64,000 nucleotides of DNA from Apiosordaria backusii (Eukaryota > Ascomycota > Sordariomycetes > Sordariales > Lasiosphaeriaceae). Made by a program: the position numbers and the translations under genes. The notes under the pieces were generated by a model. It searched no databases. It saw nothing but the letters and a program-made list of their open reading frames with translations, and was not told the origin of the DNA. The stretch spans positions 248,001-312,000 of the forward strand of contig JAUKTV010000002.1 in the NCBI GenBank assembly GCA_030549205.1, read 5' to 3'. This document shows positions 22,531-34,114 of the stretch, one piece after another (position 1 is the stretch's first letter; each line of letters opens with the position of its first letter).

Positions 22531-23328
22531 ACTGTCTTCAACATTTCCTTATCTCTTCACATCCGCTTTAATGTTCCCTCCACACTTTTGTTCTGATTCT
22601 CATACCGACATTTTTTTGTCATATCTTGTTTATTTTTCCTTTATGTATGTCTGGCCCAGGCCAAGGTCATGAGGCTATGAAAACCCGAGATACCTCTGTA
22701 AAACTAGACTGTGTTTAAGGTGTGCGTGTACATGTGTGGGTTGGGAGGAGTGTAAGGGGAGGAGCTTGAATTGGTTGGATTTGTTTTCTTTTTGTGTTTG
22801 TTCATTGGCTGTTTTGGGGGCTCTGGACTGGCTGGTTCTGGTATTTTCAAAAGAAGTGATATCCCGTATGTTGACGTTTTTTTATTCTTGTCTTTTTCTT
22901 TTCATTGGAAACTTTTATTCTGAGACCCGACCAGTTTATCTTTGGTGGGTCAAGTACCCGCCATGACCGGTCGCTGGATTAATTGGTGTGATCAAGGAAG
23001 GGGTTTTATGTAACATAGCAGAGCCGCCATTTGTGACTGGGGTTCAAGTCTGGGGGGTCTTGTAGTTGTAGCTCAAGCAAATTGCGAAGAATCAAATTGA
23101 TGAATTTATCCGAGTCTGACAATGGAGTGGTTGTTGGTTTAAGGGCGTGCGGTGGAGAGCTAAGGAAGACCGGCCGAGTTGGCGGGATGTTGGTTGAATG
23201 ACCGAAGTTTTCCCATTGGTGGTGATGCATGCGGCTTCTAATGCACCCCCGCTTCGTGGTCCGGATTGAACCTCATTTGAGTCAACTTTTTGTATGAATC
23301 CCACTTCTATCATCGTCAGTTTTTATCA
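22531..23328. other. 3' UTR and intergenic region
   Basis: T-rich 3' flank of the preceding gene (22590-22640, 22780-22915), then promoter of the acetyltransferase gene. No gene seen. Confidence 0.45.
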
Positions 23329-23341
23329 GTATATATATACC
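23329..23341 (+). promoter_or_regulatory. TATA box of the acetyltransferase gene
   Basis: GTATATATATACC lies about 95 bp upstream of the ATG at 23434, preceding a pyrimidine-rich start region (CTTCTCTTTTCTGACC). Confidence 0.55.
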
Positions 23342-23433
23342 ACGCCTTAACCTACAGCCTGGCGATTCCTTGATATCTTCTCTTTTCTGACCAGCCCCAC
23401 TTTATCCGACATCTCACAGCTATCATCATCACA

Positions 23434-24267
23434 ATGGCATTCATCCGCCCCTTTGAAGAGAAAGACACGGAGGATTGCAAGCTTATTGTAGGTCTGCCTG
23501 TTCCCATTTTCCTTTGCGTGTTTCAGTCCCAATGATATACATGGGATGGATGTTTTGACAAGTTGTGTGTTTGTCCTTACTACGCAGTGCCGCGCAACCC
23601 TCCCCCCTTCCATCTTGTCTTCTCCTCAGGCAACGACCATGGCGCCGTATCTCTGGACGCTGCAGTTCACGCACTTGTTTCCTGAGCACTGCTTCGTGCT
23701 TGATGATGGGAATGGGAGGGCGGTTGGGTATGTGATTGGTGCGCCGGATGTTTTTGCGTTGGAGAGGCTTTATCCAAAGTATATCAAAGAGGTGCTGCAA
23801 TCTGAGCAGGGACGCAAAGATGTGCCGGAGCCGGAGCAGATGGAGAGGTTGGAGGAGTGGTGGGTGGAGGATGGGACTGCTGGGGAGGGAAAGAAGAAGA
23901 GGGTGAATGAGAAGTGTCTGGCGCAGACGGCTTACAGTGTGAAGTGGCTTGTGCTGGAGGGGGTGGAGGGGAAGAGGGAGTTGGTGGAGGGGTGGAGGGC
24001 GATGTTGCATATTGATTTGTTGGAGGGGTGGCAGGGGAAGGGGTATGGGAAGGAGATGATTGGGAGATTTGTGGAGGGGGTGGAGGGGGTGAAGGGGGTG
24101 AAGGGGGGGGGAAGGGGTATGATTATGGGAAGGGGGTGCAGTTGGGGGTTGCGGGGGAGAATACGAAGGTGGTGAAGTTTTATGAGAAGGTTGGGTTTAG
24201 GGTTTATCCTGGGGGGAGAGGGAGGGGAATGTTTGGATGGTTAGGGATTTGTAGGTTGGGAACCTGA
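23434..24267 (+). pseudogene. GNAT-family N-acetyltransferase, interrupted by a frameshift at a G9 run
   Basis: Exon 1 23434..23487 and exon 2 from 23588, joined in phase 0 across a 100-bp intron. The protein opens MAFIRPFEEKDTEDC, the usual GNAT beta-1 and alpha-1. It continues with YLWTLQFTHLFPEHCFVLDD, GRAVGYVIGA, the variable PEPEQMERLEEWW arm, HIDLLEGWQGKGYGKEMI (acetyl-CoA motif A, Q-x-x-G-x-G/A) and IGRFVEGVEG. The conserved GNAT tail, GVQLGVAGENTKVVKFYEKV, is in the next frame (to 24267). The two frames meet at a homopolymer of nine G at 24103-24111. One missing base would join them. No intron signals fit, so this is either an assembly/sequencing indel, a slippage mutation or a real shift. 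If the run is an artefact, the gene encodes a normal ~245-aa acetyltransferase. The substrate is unknown. Confidence 0.75.
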
Positions 24268-24659
24268 AGGGGGGTTGGATATGGGGGGTAGTGGGTGGTT
24301 TGAAGTTTGGTTGCCCTAGATGTTTCTTTCAAAGAGAGGAATAAACAATGTTGAATGTCTATGCTGATCCAAGGGTGGTCGACGGTTTGTGCTGTGTGTA
24401 TCTTCCATCCGGGCGGGTATTGTCTGGTACGGTATGTCATCACAGTGCGGTGAACGTCTTGTCGAGGTTCATCAGACTTCCCTGGGCCCGTGAGTATATG
24501 GATGTTGGGAGTGCGTGTGTGAAAGAAGTCTCTGCTTGCTCGCTTACCATTGTCGACTGCTCCAGCACCAGCCAGGGCAGTCACCCACAATTCCTAGGAG
24601 CACCTTCCCGTCTACAACTACGACGGCCCCGCCTGCCAGTTGCGCCGGCACTGGAGGGG
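24268..24659. other. Intergenic, no gene seen
   Basis: Short stretch between the acetyltransferase and the BTB-like gene. Only its right end shows promoter-like features. Confidence 0.4.
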
Positions 24660-24667
24660 TATAAATT
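24660..24667 (+). promoter_or_regulatory. TATA box of the BTB-like gene
   Basis: TATAAATT stands about 150 bp before the ATG at 24816 and is followed by C/T-rich sequence typical of fungal transcript starts. Confidence 0.5.
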
Positions 24668-24815
24668 CAGGTCTTCTATTTCCTCACAGTCCTCCCCACC
24701 TCTCTTTTTGCATCACACACTCGTCCTCGATTGTTTTCGACTACTAGATCGAGTACCACTGTTGTATTGACCGACCACTTTTGTTTTCCTTCAATACAAC
24801 ATTGCAACCATCAAG

Positions 24816-26926
24816 ATGTCAGCTACTTTGTCTGAGCGCGACTTGAATCGCAACGTGCCAGGCCTGGTAAGTCGTTTGAAGTCGCTTGAAGTCGCTTAAA
24901 GTCGCTCAATGTCTGTTTTCGATGCTAATCTGCCACGCAGGATACCAACGGCAAATCCCCCGACCAAAAGCCCAAGCTGGCCACCTCCCTCGACGAGATG
25001 CTGGGCGACAAGTTTAAGAATTTGGTCCTTCCCGGCTCCGGCAGAATCAAGATCATCAAGCTTAGCAGCGAATCCAACAAGTCCTCTACCTCCAGCAAGG
25101 GCAGCAAGCGCAGCCATCGTAGCAACCGCGATCGTTCGGATTCCCCAGGCTTCGTCACCGTTGATGGCATCACTCCGTTGAAGGTTGATTCGATCATCAA
25201 GGCTGAGTGCGCTGTCGTGCCTGAGAATGACCCGTCTGTCCAGATTGAGCTCCCAGCTGTTTCCGGACACGATGTGGAGGTCAAGGATGAAGTCCCTGTC
25301 GGCTCCGACGACGGTGTTGAGATCAAAGAAAAGAGCACCGATAGTTCTGATGGCAACGTTGCGATCAAGCATGAGAGCCCCGTTGTCTCTGATCACGACA
25401 TTTCGGTTAAGGACGAGAGCCTAGTTGTCTCTGACAACGGTCAGACCCTTAAGCCCGAGGACGATTTGCCGGAGGGCAAGCACTCGGACATGAAAACGGA
25501 GACCTCCAATTCTGATGACTCTGAGCCTGAGATCAAGGTCGAGCGTGAGGAGACTCCAGCCATCAGCCTTCCCCCCACGGTTCGTGTCATGACCTACCAT
25601 CGCAATGCCGACATTTATGTTCGTGTTCGCAACAACACCGATATCGGTTACGGGTGAGACACCTTCCTTGACAGCTCCTATTCTTCTGAGCGAGCGAGCT
25701 CGAGCTGGGTCATTTGCTAACGAGAGTTGTCGATAGGTATTACCGCGTCTGCAAAGATATTGTGTCCCGTGCTTCCGACATCTTGGAAGAGAAGTTCAAG
25801 ACGAGAATCACGCGCTTCAGCATGAACGTGTCCAACACCGCTGGCGTTCGCTACATTGTCGTCATGATGGACGAAGACGACAGCCCCGTTGGTCTGAACA
25901 TCGTCTTTTCGATTCTGCACAACAAGTATCACGAGCTTCCGAATCGCCCGTCTATAGATGACCTCTATGGCCTGGTATGTAGAAATCTCTGGAGACTGAC
26001 CTTGATGTTGTTGCGCTTAGCTAACTCTAGAGTAGGCTCAGGTCGTCGAGAAATACAAGCTTCCCCAGCTCCTGGTTCCGTTCGCCGATAGCTGGTTGGT
26101 CCAGGGCCTGAACTACCACATTGTGATGTCCAGGGACAAGTTCAACAACGAGCGAGTCATGCTTCTTACTTGGATCTTTGGCGAAGGCCGTTGGTTTGCT
26201 CGGGCTCTTCCCAATGTCGCTCGCAACGCGACACTGTCTGAGGACGGTACCCTGATGGGTCAAGATGGTCCCTTTGCTGGAAGGATCCCTGCCCAGTTGA
26301 TCGGTAAGAGCCTGATTTTTTTTCCACCTATGTCTTCCATTAATTGTGCATTGACTGACCTTTGATCCCCAGATGTCATGGCCAAATACCGCTACAACTG
26401 TCTCAAGAAGCTCAGACAGACCGTTGATCAGCCCCTCCAAGACCTTATCAAAGGCTCCCGCATCTATTGCCGTGCCAAGGATGCTACCCCAGACGTCAAA
26501 GAATCTTGCAACCTCCAGCAGCTGGGAGGAATGATCACTGGGCTCACTGCTGCCGGTCTAATTCCGTTTCCTGAGCCCAAGACCTACAAGGGGAGCGTGA
26601 TGGATATGGTCAAGAAGCTCGAGCTGATTCGTTCAGTGCGATACAAAGTTCCCGGCATTTCCCCTCATCTTGATACCCACCAGAGTTGTGGCATCCGCCA
26701 CCTGGATGCCGTCAGGAATGTCCTGGCGGACCCGATTCGCTTGACACCCCAGCTATATAACGAGTTCAAGCGCCGTGGCGAGAGGACTGGTGCCTATTTG
26801 GAGGACTTATATAACGAGTTGAAGGTGGCGGACGCTGACGATTTGGTGCGGGCTATGCCCGAGCTGAAGACGGACGTCGATCATTTCGTCCAGGAGTGCT
26901 GGGAGGAGGCTAGAGAGAATGAGTAG
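24816..26926 (+). CDS. BTB/POZ-like protein with acidic linker carrying a SUMO-motif array
   Basis: Five exons (24816..24866, 24941..25653, 25737..25974, 26036..26303, 26373..26926); all junctions keep the frame; 607 aa. Residues 1-100 are basic and Ser-rich (KGSKRSHRSNRDRSDS). Residues 103-218 are an acidic linker with repeated psi-K-x-E tetrapeptides (IKAE, VKDE, IKHE, VKDE, LKPE, MKTE, IKVE). The conserved C-terminal part starts TVRVMTYHRNADIYVRV, then RYIVVMMDEDDSP, NIVFSILHNKYHELP, DLYGLAQVVEKYKLPQLLVPF, WIFGEGRWFARAL. This is the layout of a large fungal family usually annotated as BTB/POZ-like or nuclear-pore-like (recalled). It likely mediates protein-protein contacts in the nucleus; the partner is unknown. 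A second gene of similar style lies at 31848. Confidence 0.82.
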
Positions 26927-27901
26927 GTTGGCCTATTATGATTTGAAGTAATGGCCCAGAAGGGAGTAGAGGTACATGGCTCATTCTGTCGGCGTTTATG
27001 GTGGGTTGTTTGGGCATGTTGTTTAGGCATCAGCTGGCATGTAGATACGTCATCTGATTGGGGAGGTACATGGGCTTGGTAGCTTAATCTGAGGACCCCT
27101 GAATGTGACTTTATACCATGCTGAGTTCATTCGGTGTTTAATGAATCTTTGTATGTGTTGCATGATGTAACCGACCTCTTCCATAGTACAACAAGCCGGC
27201 TTTTGGTAGACCCTGAGAGGATCAAGTCAATGCTCAAGATGGCCATGTATACTCGATAAAGTGATGATGACATTTTGGACTGTCAAGCGGGAGTATGGTT
27301 ACACATACTTGGCGATGTCTTGGGCTGAGTGAGTGGTTCGACAACAGTACAAAAGGAAAAGAAAAAGTTTTTGGGCTCTGACCGGGTGGCTGCATAGGGG
27401 CCTTGACGGGCACTGAATATTTGCCAGTGATCGGGGTATGTGGGAGCGAGAAGGGCACGGCGACTGGATTGATTGCAATATGCTGGTAGCCGAAGGCTAG
27501 CTGCCTCGGCGGCATACAATATTCGAGGATAGGTGGGAAGATCTGCCAGGCCTCGCTGGCAGTGCATCTTGTGTCCCGACCTAATTTTTGGCTTGTTCAT
27601 AGTACATGGCCTCCGGGCCGCCGCTCCCGGACCTGCACGCTTTTATTCCTTTCCATCTATCTCTTGCATTTGCCATTCGATCGTCTCGAGGGAGCCCAGA
27701 AGTCCGGATCAGACCCAGATCTGCTGCATGGGTGCGACTTTGTGTTAAAAGCATCCTTTTGTGTGGTTCCATTGTGTCTGGTTTCTCGTGATAGGTACTG
27801 GTTTCCCTGGTCTCTGGGTTCGAAGTTGCGAACAGGGAGGGGCTTGTTCACTCTGGGGCTGGTGCCTTGCCTGGTTCAGGCGAGCAACAGCAGCAGCAGA
27901 G
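26927..27901. other. Intergenic region and leader of the next gene
   Basis: 3' flank of the BTB-like gene, then the probable promoter and leader of the gene at 27902. No gene with recognisable content. Confidence 0.4.
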
Positions 27902-29695
27902 ATGAACGGCTACCACCACAACCACGATCATACTACGAACCGCTATCACCACCGACCGCCAGCAGGTCTTCCTTCTCGTCTTGTACGACCTCCTGGGTTC
28001 AAGTTTTCTCCGATGCCGCTGCCGCCGCTTCAGCCAGCACCACCACCTCCTCCTCCTCCACCACCGCATGTGAGATCCACGACAGCGACTCCCACCTCCC
28101 ATTCCAGTTCCTTAACACCACTACAACAGCAACAACAACAACACCATGCTTCCTCGACTCTATCACCACCCTCCTCCTCCTCCTTATCGCCACCAGAAAC
28201 CCGAACGTTACTGACCTTCCCGACGCCTGGGCTCCCCTCCCCTCGAATCATCCCCGTGTCCCAAACCCGATCGTTTCCCGTGCGGTACCCGCCGCCGTCG
28301 TCTTCTTCGCTCAAGTTCAACAACAGCTCCCGGCACAACCACGCGCATATCCTCGCCAACTTGCAAACAACCTCCAATTTGAGGAATCTATCCTTCCTCC
28401 ACGCCCCTGCTCCCCGTCATGCGAAGAAAGCCGGGTCTCAAGACCCGAATGATATCTCCCACCTCCCGACGCAGATCCAAACAAACAGGTGGCTGTGCTG
28501 TCGGTGCGCCGAGGACGGGGTTGTGGATCCGGTTGGGACGGTGCACCTCGATCTCCTTCCACCGTCACCTGATGTACCGGAGAATAACGACAACAATAAT
28601 AATAATAACAACAACAGCAACAACCCACACCAACAGCCAGCAGAAGAAACCGCCGCCGCCGCCGCCGCCCCGCTTGCGATGATACTACAAAAACAACAAA
28701 GCGAGCTGTACAGCACGTGTTTATTCCGCCCTCGGGAGTGCAGCCACAAAAAGTGCCCAAACTGTGTGCTGTACGCCGGGCCGGCGGGGAGCAGGGATCC
28801 GACCAAGGGGATGAAGTTCCTCGTGAGGACAGTGGGGGGGTTGTACACCTCGGGGAGGTTTGTCGATCCGGTTCGGTGGGAGTGTGGGGTCTGCGGGGAG
28901 TGGGAAAGCAACAGGATTGATGGGGCGGTGAGGGTTAATCGGGTGGGGTGTCGGGGGGGGTTGTGTAAGGAGAGGAGGGAGAGGGGGTGGGAGAGGGCGG
29001 GGTGGGGGAGTAACTGGCCGCAGCAAAGGGAGGGGAATCCTGGGATTGGTGGAGGGGGGGTTTTCACGGGGAAGAGCGTGGTTATGAATCGGTATGGGCA
29101 GCGGTTGGGGACGGCGGATCAGAGGGTTGCTTTTGAGGGGGGGCCGTGGGATTGGCATAGGAGGGGGTTGGGGGATGGGAGGTGTGTGTTGAGTAAGGGG
29201 GTGAGGGAGGTGTTGATGAGAAGGCCGGGGACGGATCGGCGGGGGGGTGGTGGGAGGGAGAATGGGGATGCGGTGGTGGTGTGGAGGGAGGGGGAGCGGG
29301 TGCCGGATTATGGGTATAGGAGGCCGCCGCCGTTGGACGAGGATGATGAGAGGGAGAATAGTGAGTATGAGGGGAGCTTTTTGGCGGGGTTGCCGATGGG
29401 GGGGATGGATAAGGGGAAGGGGAAGGAGAGGGAGGTTGGGATGGGGGTTGGGAATGGTGATGGGTGGAATGAAGGGTATGGGTCTGGTGGTTATCATCAG
29501 TGCCAAAGACATGATGGTCATTGCCGTCACCAGCAGCACGATGATCATCATAAACAACACCGTGGGGCCCAAGTCGGATTTACCAGTCCGTCTTCTACAA
29601 CTGCGGCAATGATGGGGACGAGAAGTCCGGATACGGGACAAGGTGTAGGGATGAGACCACGGTTCTTTCCGGGGTTAACACATATGAGGATGTAG
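27902..29695 (+). CDS. Low-complexity protein with Cys-pair (zinc-binding-like) core
   Basis: Single-exon reading from MNGYHHNHDH (27902); 597 aa. The in-frame upstream extension begins without a credible start, so this ATG is preferred. The N-terminus is His/Pro/Ser/Gln-rich with a nine-residue poly-Pro run, poly-Gln and, after the first Cys pair, a poly-Asn tract and poly-Ala. The conserved part has cysteine pairs: NRWLCCRCAEDG (about residue 193), STCLFRPRECSHKKCPNCVL (about residue 271) and RWECGVCGEWESNRIDG (about residue 320). Spacing resembles the W-x-C-x2-C and C-x-HKKCP-x-C pairs of fungal zinc-ribbon-like proteins, so zinc binding is inferred. The C-terminal third is Gly/Arg-rich with a His-rich patch. 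Codon choice switches from C-ending to G-ending at about 28.7 kb, which creates a 306-codon open frame on the other strand. Confidence 0.7.
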   Translation: MNGYHHNHDHTTNRYHHRPPAGLPSRLVRPPGFKFSPMPLPPLQPAPPPPPPPPPHVRSTTATPTSHSSSLTPLQQQQQQHHASSTLSPPSSSSLSPPETRTLLTFPTPGLPSPRIIPVSQTRSFPVRYPPPSSSSLKFNNSSRHNHAHILANLQTTSNLRNLSFLHAPAPRHAKKAGSQDPNDISHLPTQIQTNRWLCCRCAEDGVVDPVGTVHLDLLPPSPDVPENNDNNNNNNNNSNNPHQQPAEETAAAAAAPLAMILQKQQSELYSTCLFRPRECSHKKCPNCVLYAGPAGSRDPTKGMKFLVRTVGGLYTSGRFVDPVRWECGVCGEWESNRIDGAVRVNRVGCRGGLCKERRERGWERAGWGSNWPQQREGNPGIGGGGVFTGKSVVMNRYGQRLGTADQRVAFEGGPWDWHRRGLGDGRCVLSKGVREVLMRRPGTDRRGGGGRENGDAVVVWREGERVPDYGYRRPPPLDEDDERENSEYEGSFLAGLPMGGMDKGKGKEREVGMGVGNGDGWNEGYGSGGYHQCQRHDGHCRHQQHDDHHKQHRGAQVGFTSPSSTTAAMMGTRSPDTGQGVGMRPRFFPGLTHMRM

Positions 29696-31847
29696 TGATT
29701 GAACTTTGGAAAAGGAATTTGGATATATACTGGTTGTAATATGGACAGGATCTTCGCTTCTTGACAATTTCAGGACTCTATCATTACTTGCTTCAACTTC
29801 TGAATGTCGAGGGCTATGTAAGAAACGACAGTGCCCAGGGTTAGCTATAAAAAGAACCATGAGGGCGAGACATGCTTACCGAAGATTTCTCAATCAAGAT
29901 CGTTGAGAAACGGAGGAGAAGCTCAGAAGAAGCTCATGCTGTTAAAGTAACAACGCGAAGTCTGACACCAAAGAGAATGTGTGTTATTCGTTCCAGGTTT
30001 TGAGGGCTGTTGTAATGACAAATGTCGACTTGATGTTGAGTTAAAGGTGGATTGATAAGAACAAGCGGCAGGTCTCGGCTTACGGATAAGAATTGCGATC
30101 GGATCGGCCCGGTGGCTCGGCTCCTGATGTTAGTGCCCAAGACAGGGGGTAAGCACTGACCCCCTTGGAGGGGTCAAGAAGCTTGTTCCTTACCTGGTGC
30201 CAAGACAGATCCGATCCAAGATGAAATACGTCAGCGGAACAAAAAGGGGAGATGCCCCGCCATGGTCATCAAAAGGGAGAACAAAAACCCCAGAGCTTGG
30301 GTTAGGGAAAGAATTCTTTAGTGTAGAATTCAGTATGTTTGCTCTGTTTGCTTGTTCCCTGTCTTGATATGTGTTTGAGCACGGCTGGGTGCTGCAACAC
30401 GCATACAAAGCTGCTGACGGAATTTGCCGGAACGGATGGCCGGCCAGTGAGTCAAGCTCTGGGTTGGGTGATGCAGGGGCCCTTTCGCACACTGACCGCC
30501 TTCCGGGAAACTGGGAGCCTGGGCAAGTTTGTGGTTACTGACAGACGGGTAGTTAGGACGGAGGATGCAAAGATTACTGGTCATGATGGGAGTGATTCTT
30601 GAAGAGCTCAGCTAAAGCTGGAGAGGAAGCGGAGTCCTTGGTTTGAGTTCATGTTGGGTCCGCTGCCGGACCTGGGTCGGCTGGCTGCTGGCGGTTTGAG
30701 CTATCCATGAAATGCCATCATCGACGCCGATTTGGATGAATATGTAGCTGACAAAAGATCCCCGGAACAACCCATGAAGTAGGAGGTCACTGAGTATGGA
30801 AAGTAAGGTACAAAAACCATGCTTTGCAAACAGTTAGATAGACCTTTTGAGCTACTAAATAGGCCTACCGACTATCTTTTCGTGCTTGTTAAGGTAACTA
30901 CTTTTTGACGCTTTTTAACTGCCTTTGGATGCGTAGACTACCTTACCTATGAATCCTAGTATCCAGATTGATTGCTGCGTGTTGACTATCTTTTAATAGC
31001 TATTGACGGCCTTTGAATGCATGTAAATGCAATTGGAAGGCCTGCACTTACTAGTTTTTAAGTCTGGTAGGTTATAAGCAGCAGTTGGCTTTTTGTCCAC
31101 GATATGCTGGCGTCGTGGACAGGCAACGACGTGGACTGACGCTAGAAGGATCAGACAGCACCAAGGCCTGCACGTAATTGAGGCCTGCATTAAGCCACGG
31201 GTCTACAAGCACTTGATTACACATACGTACTCCGTACTCCGGGTCACCTCGACCTTTCAAAGCTCAGATTGGGTGAATGAAGAGCTCCCTCGTCCAAAGG
31301 AGCCTCGTACAGTGCGACTGCTTCATCAAACTTCCACTCAGCACCGTCCAGAAACAGTCCAAAACCTGACCGGGGTTCGGGAGTGGAGTCCTGCCGGACA
31401 AACAGCCAATCAGGAGTCACAGTATAATTTTTTTCTCTGCCCGCTGCTCCCACCTCTGGCGACCTGCGACTCTCAATAACGTTGCCCGCATCCCGTCACT
31501 GGCAACCGCAAACCACTCCCGACCTGACAGCAAACGTCACGTCGACCGCCGCTCTCCGCAGCAATCGCATGGTATGCCGCCGTCCGCCATACTTCCCCTT
31601 GTTTTCCGCTAATTCCATTCAAACAGAGAGAGCCCGGCAGCGCGTTGCCAGCTTAAACCACAGGGATCTTGATGGCCGCCAAGTGATCAGGCCTTCCTGA
31701 CCTCCTCACCTCTTTCCCCTCCGACCATCTTTCCGACTTGAACCACCGCCGCCGCCTTCCAACCACCCCCTCTCGCGAACCCTCAAGCATTTAGCGCCTC
31801 CAAGGCAACGACTCACCGCACCGATCCAACAAAGTACCTTGCCCATC
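29696..31847. other. Intergenic, no supported gene
   Basis: About 2.1 kb. The right end (31480-31847) is C-rich and looks like promoter and leader of the gene at 31848. Around 30840-31060 short near-repeats of GACTATCTTTT and TTTGAATGC occur without a clear unit. No tRNA or ORF is supported. Confidence 0.4.
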
Positions 31848-34114
31848 ATGGCGCCCCCCAATGGCGTTGCTGATAAGCCCGCCACACGAAGAGCTGCTTC
31901 CCAGGTCGTTCCAATTGTCCCTGTTCTGCCTCTCAGCTACCTGCAGCGACCTTTGAAGAAGCCGGTTCCTGCATCACCCCCTGCTATTACGGGTGCTCCT
32001 TCCCCTTCCGCCCAGAAAGTTATTCATGACAAACCCTCTTCTCCCACCAAGCACGACCGCCAGGATGCCCTGGCCCACCAGCCTGCCAGCCTCGAGCAAA
32101 AGGTTTGCAGTGACCGTGACGCCGCAACACCATCTGCCGCCCCCGTCCACATCGCTACCCACCCAGAAGGTTCTACATCATCTACTACAGCTTCGGACGG
32201 TCAAACCCCAGGTATGTAAATACTCTGCTGATTCGATTCTGCGACTTGCCCGCCTCATACCCTCCGCTCGGGATTCTGCGAATATGACCTCTTCTACTAC
32301 TGTTACACCATAATGATAGCTCGGCTAACGCGATGGTGCGCGTAGATTCTTCTACCATCTGCTCTGAGCCTACAGATTACCACCTGGTATCAATTGCCCC
32401 CCCTCATCCTGCCAGTCATCATAACCCCGCATTCAACCAGCCGGCGATGACAAACTCGGCCCCTGAGCTTCCCCTACCCGCCCCACATCCTGTCATAGAA
32501 AATCGACCGGGTTTTCACCAAACTCGGCCCAGTGACGGAAGCTTGGTGTTTGCTCATCACGAGTCTAACACTTCGTCCCCGGCCCCTCACTTGGGCAACT
32601 ACGGTTTCTTCCCTCCAGGGATCGTGCCGTTCCAACAACTTGCCGCTCATCCGGTCACGGCTGTTGATCCATATGGTCGCCCCTTGTTGGTGTCCCCGAC
32701 GGTTGATAACTTTCCGCCGACTGCCATAAAGCATCACGGCCCGCCCACTCCCCATAGTTACCACGCTTCACAATCGTCACAGATCGAGGATCACGTCTAC
32801 AGCCAGCATCCAACCATGAACGGCGCTCAGCCAGCCATGAACGGCACTCAGCCGCCTGCGAATGGCACTCAGCCACCTGCGAATGGCCCTCAGCTTACAG
32901 CGAACGGCTCTAACAACTACCGTCCTACTGAAGGGATGAGTAACGAGGCTGCGGCGGTGGTCGCCCACGATATGGGTGGGATTTTCAATTACATTCGGTC
33001 TGGACTCAGGGGCGGCATGTTCAATGATTGCTCCTTGGACATTCATTGCTCCATCAGTCGCGTTTTTCAAGACAACCCCGACTATGGCCGACTGAACCCT
33101 GCCATCCAAGGGCCTGCGCATCGGTTCATTCTTGCTCGCAGCCCCAGGCTCGCCGAGTACATGCGTTCGGAGAAGGTTCATGCCGGTGGCGTTGTCGAGA
33201 TGGAGGTTCGGGACGAATGGATTCGGCCGGATGTGTTCTGGCACTGCATCCGCGCGTTGTACGGTTGGACCATTGCGACGGGGTACCTGCCCAGCCAATT
33301 GATCTACTGGAACATCAAGGATGAATTCAAAACCGCCCTCAGCTATTACGCCGCCGGTCAGTTCTTGCATTTGCCGCCTATTCAGGCCATAGCATCGGAC
33401 CGCGCAAACAGGCTGCTTGGCTGGGAGACTATCAGTCTCGCTGTTTGGTTTGTCTCACAGAATATGGCTCTCGGAGCGGGCATGACCCACGACATACTTC
33501 TTGACAACACGCTGAACTGGGTAATGTACCACCTTCCCCAGACCTTTGATGTTGACGAAGAGGCGGGAGACTGCGGATTTTCTCGCCTTCCTCCTACCAA
33601 GAAGTCGGCCTCTTACAAACCAAACCCCACGGCTCCGCGTGTGTCATCACGCGTCGCTGCCAATCCTAGACTTTCTCAAATTAAGTTTGGGGACCTGTCG
33701 GCAGAGACTTTTGACGTCACGCAACTCTTTCCCGGCAGTCCTTACACACCTGTCCAGGTCAATGGTCTCTTTTCTAGGATATTGTTGAACCTTCCTTTTG
33801 ATCTGCTCAAGCATGTCTTGGAGCACCCAAACCTCTGCGCCAATGCTAGACCTCTCCTCCCGGGACCCCGTTTGCGAATCATTGAGACGGTCTGTGCCGC
33901 GCGGGAAAAAAGACGATGGGAGTACTTGGAGAGCACCGATGTCTCGGTGCGTACCCGTCAAGAGCGGCTCGCGGCGCAACCTAAGCCCGTTCCTGTCTCT
34001 ACTGTCGAAGACTATTGGCACAATAACCTGGGCTACAAGGAAGACGTTGTTATTGGCGATGCGCCAATTCTTGTTCGTAGTTGGAGTCTCGGCCCAGAAA
34101 GGGGTACGGCCTAA
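31848..34114 (+). CDS. Second BTB-like fungal protein with NG-x-QP tandem repeats
   Basis: Exons 31848..32211 and 32346..34114 joined in phase (G|AT = Asp); 710 aa. The first ~330 residues are Pro/Ser/Thr-rich and disordered, ending in a tandem array (32815-32912) of MNGAQPA / MNGTQPPA / ANGTQPPA units. The folded part starts about residue 340: IFNYIRSGLRGGMFNDCSLD, then HRFILARSPRLAEYM, VVEMEVRDEWIRPDVFWHCI, RALYGWTIATGYLP, TALSYYAAGQFLHLPPIQAI. That order (target-loop, Pro/His region, helical hairpins) is the BTB-like arrangement of an ascomycete family I recall without a named function. The C-terminal part carries NGLFSRILLNLPFDLLKHVL and PLLPGPRLRIIE. A binding or adaptor role is inferred from the family style only. 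Confidence 0.78.

Noticed and set aside
28721..29641. 306-codon minus-strand ORF, Pro/His/Leu-rich
   Set aside because: Antisense shadow created by G-ending codons of the plus-strand gene; no motif of its own.
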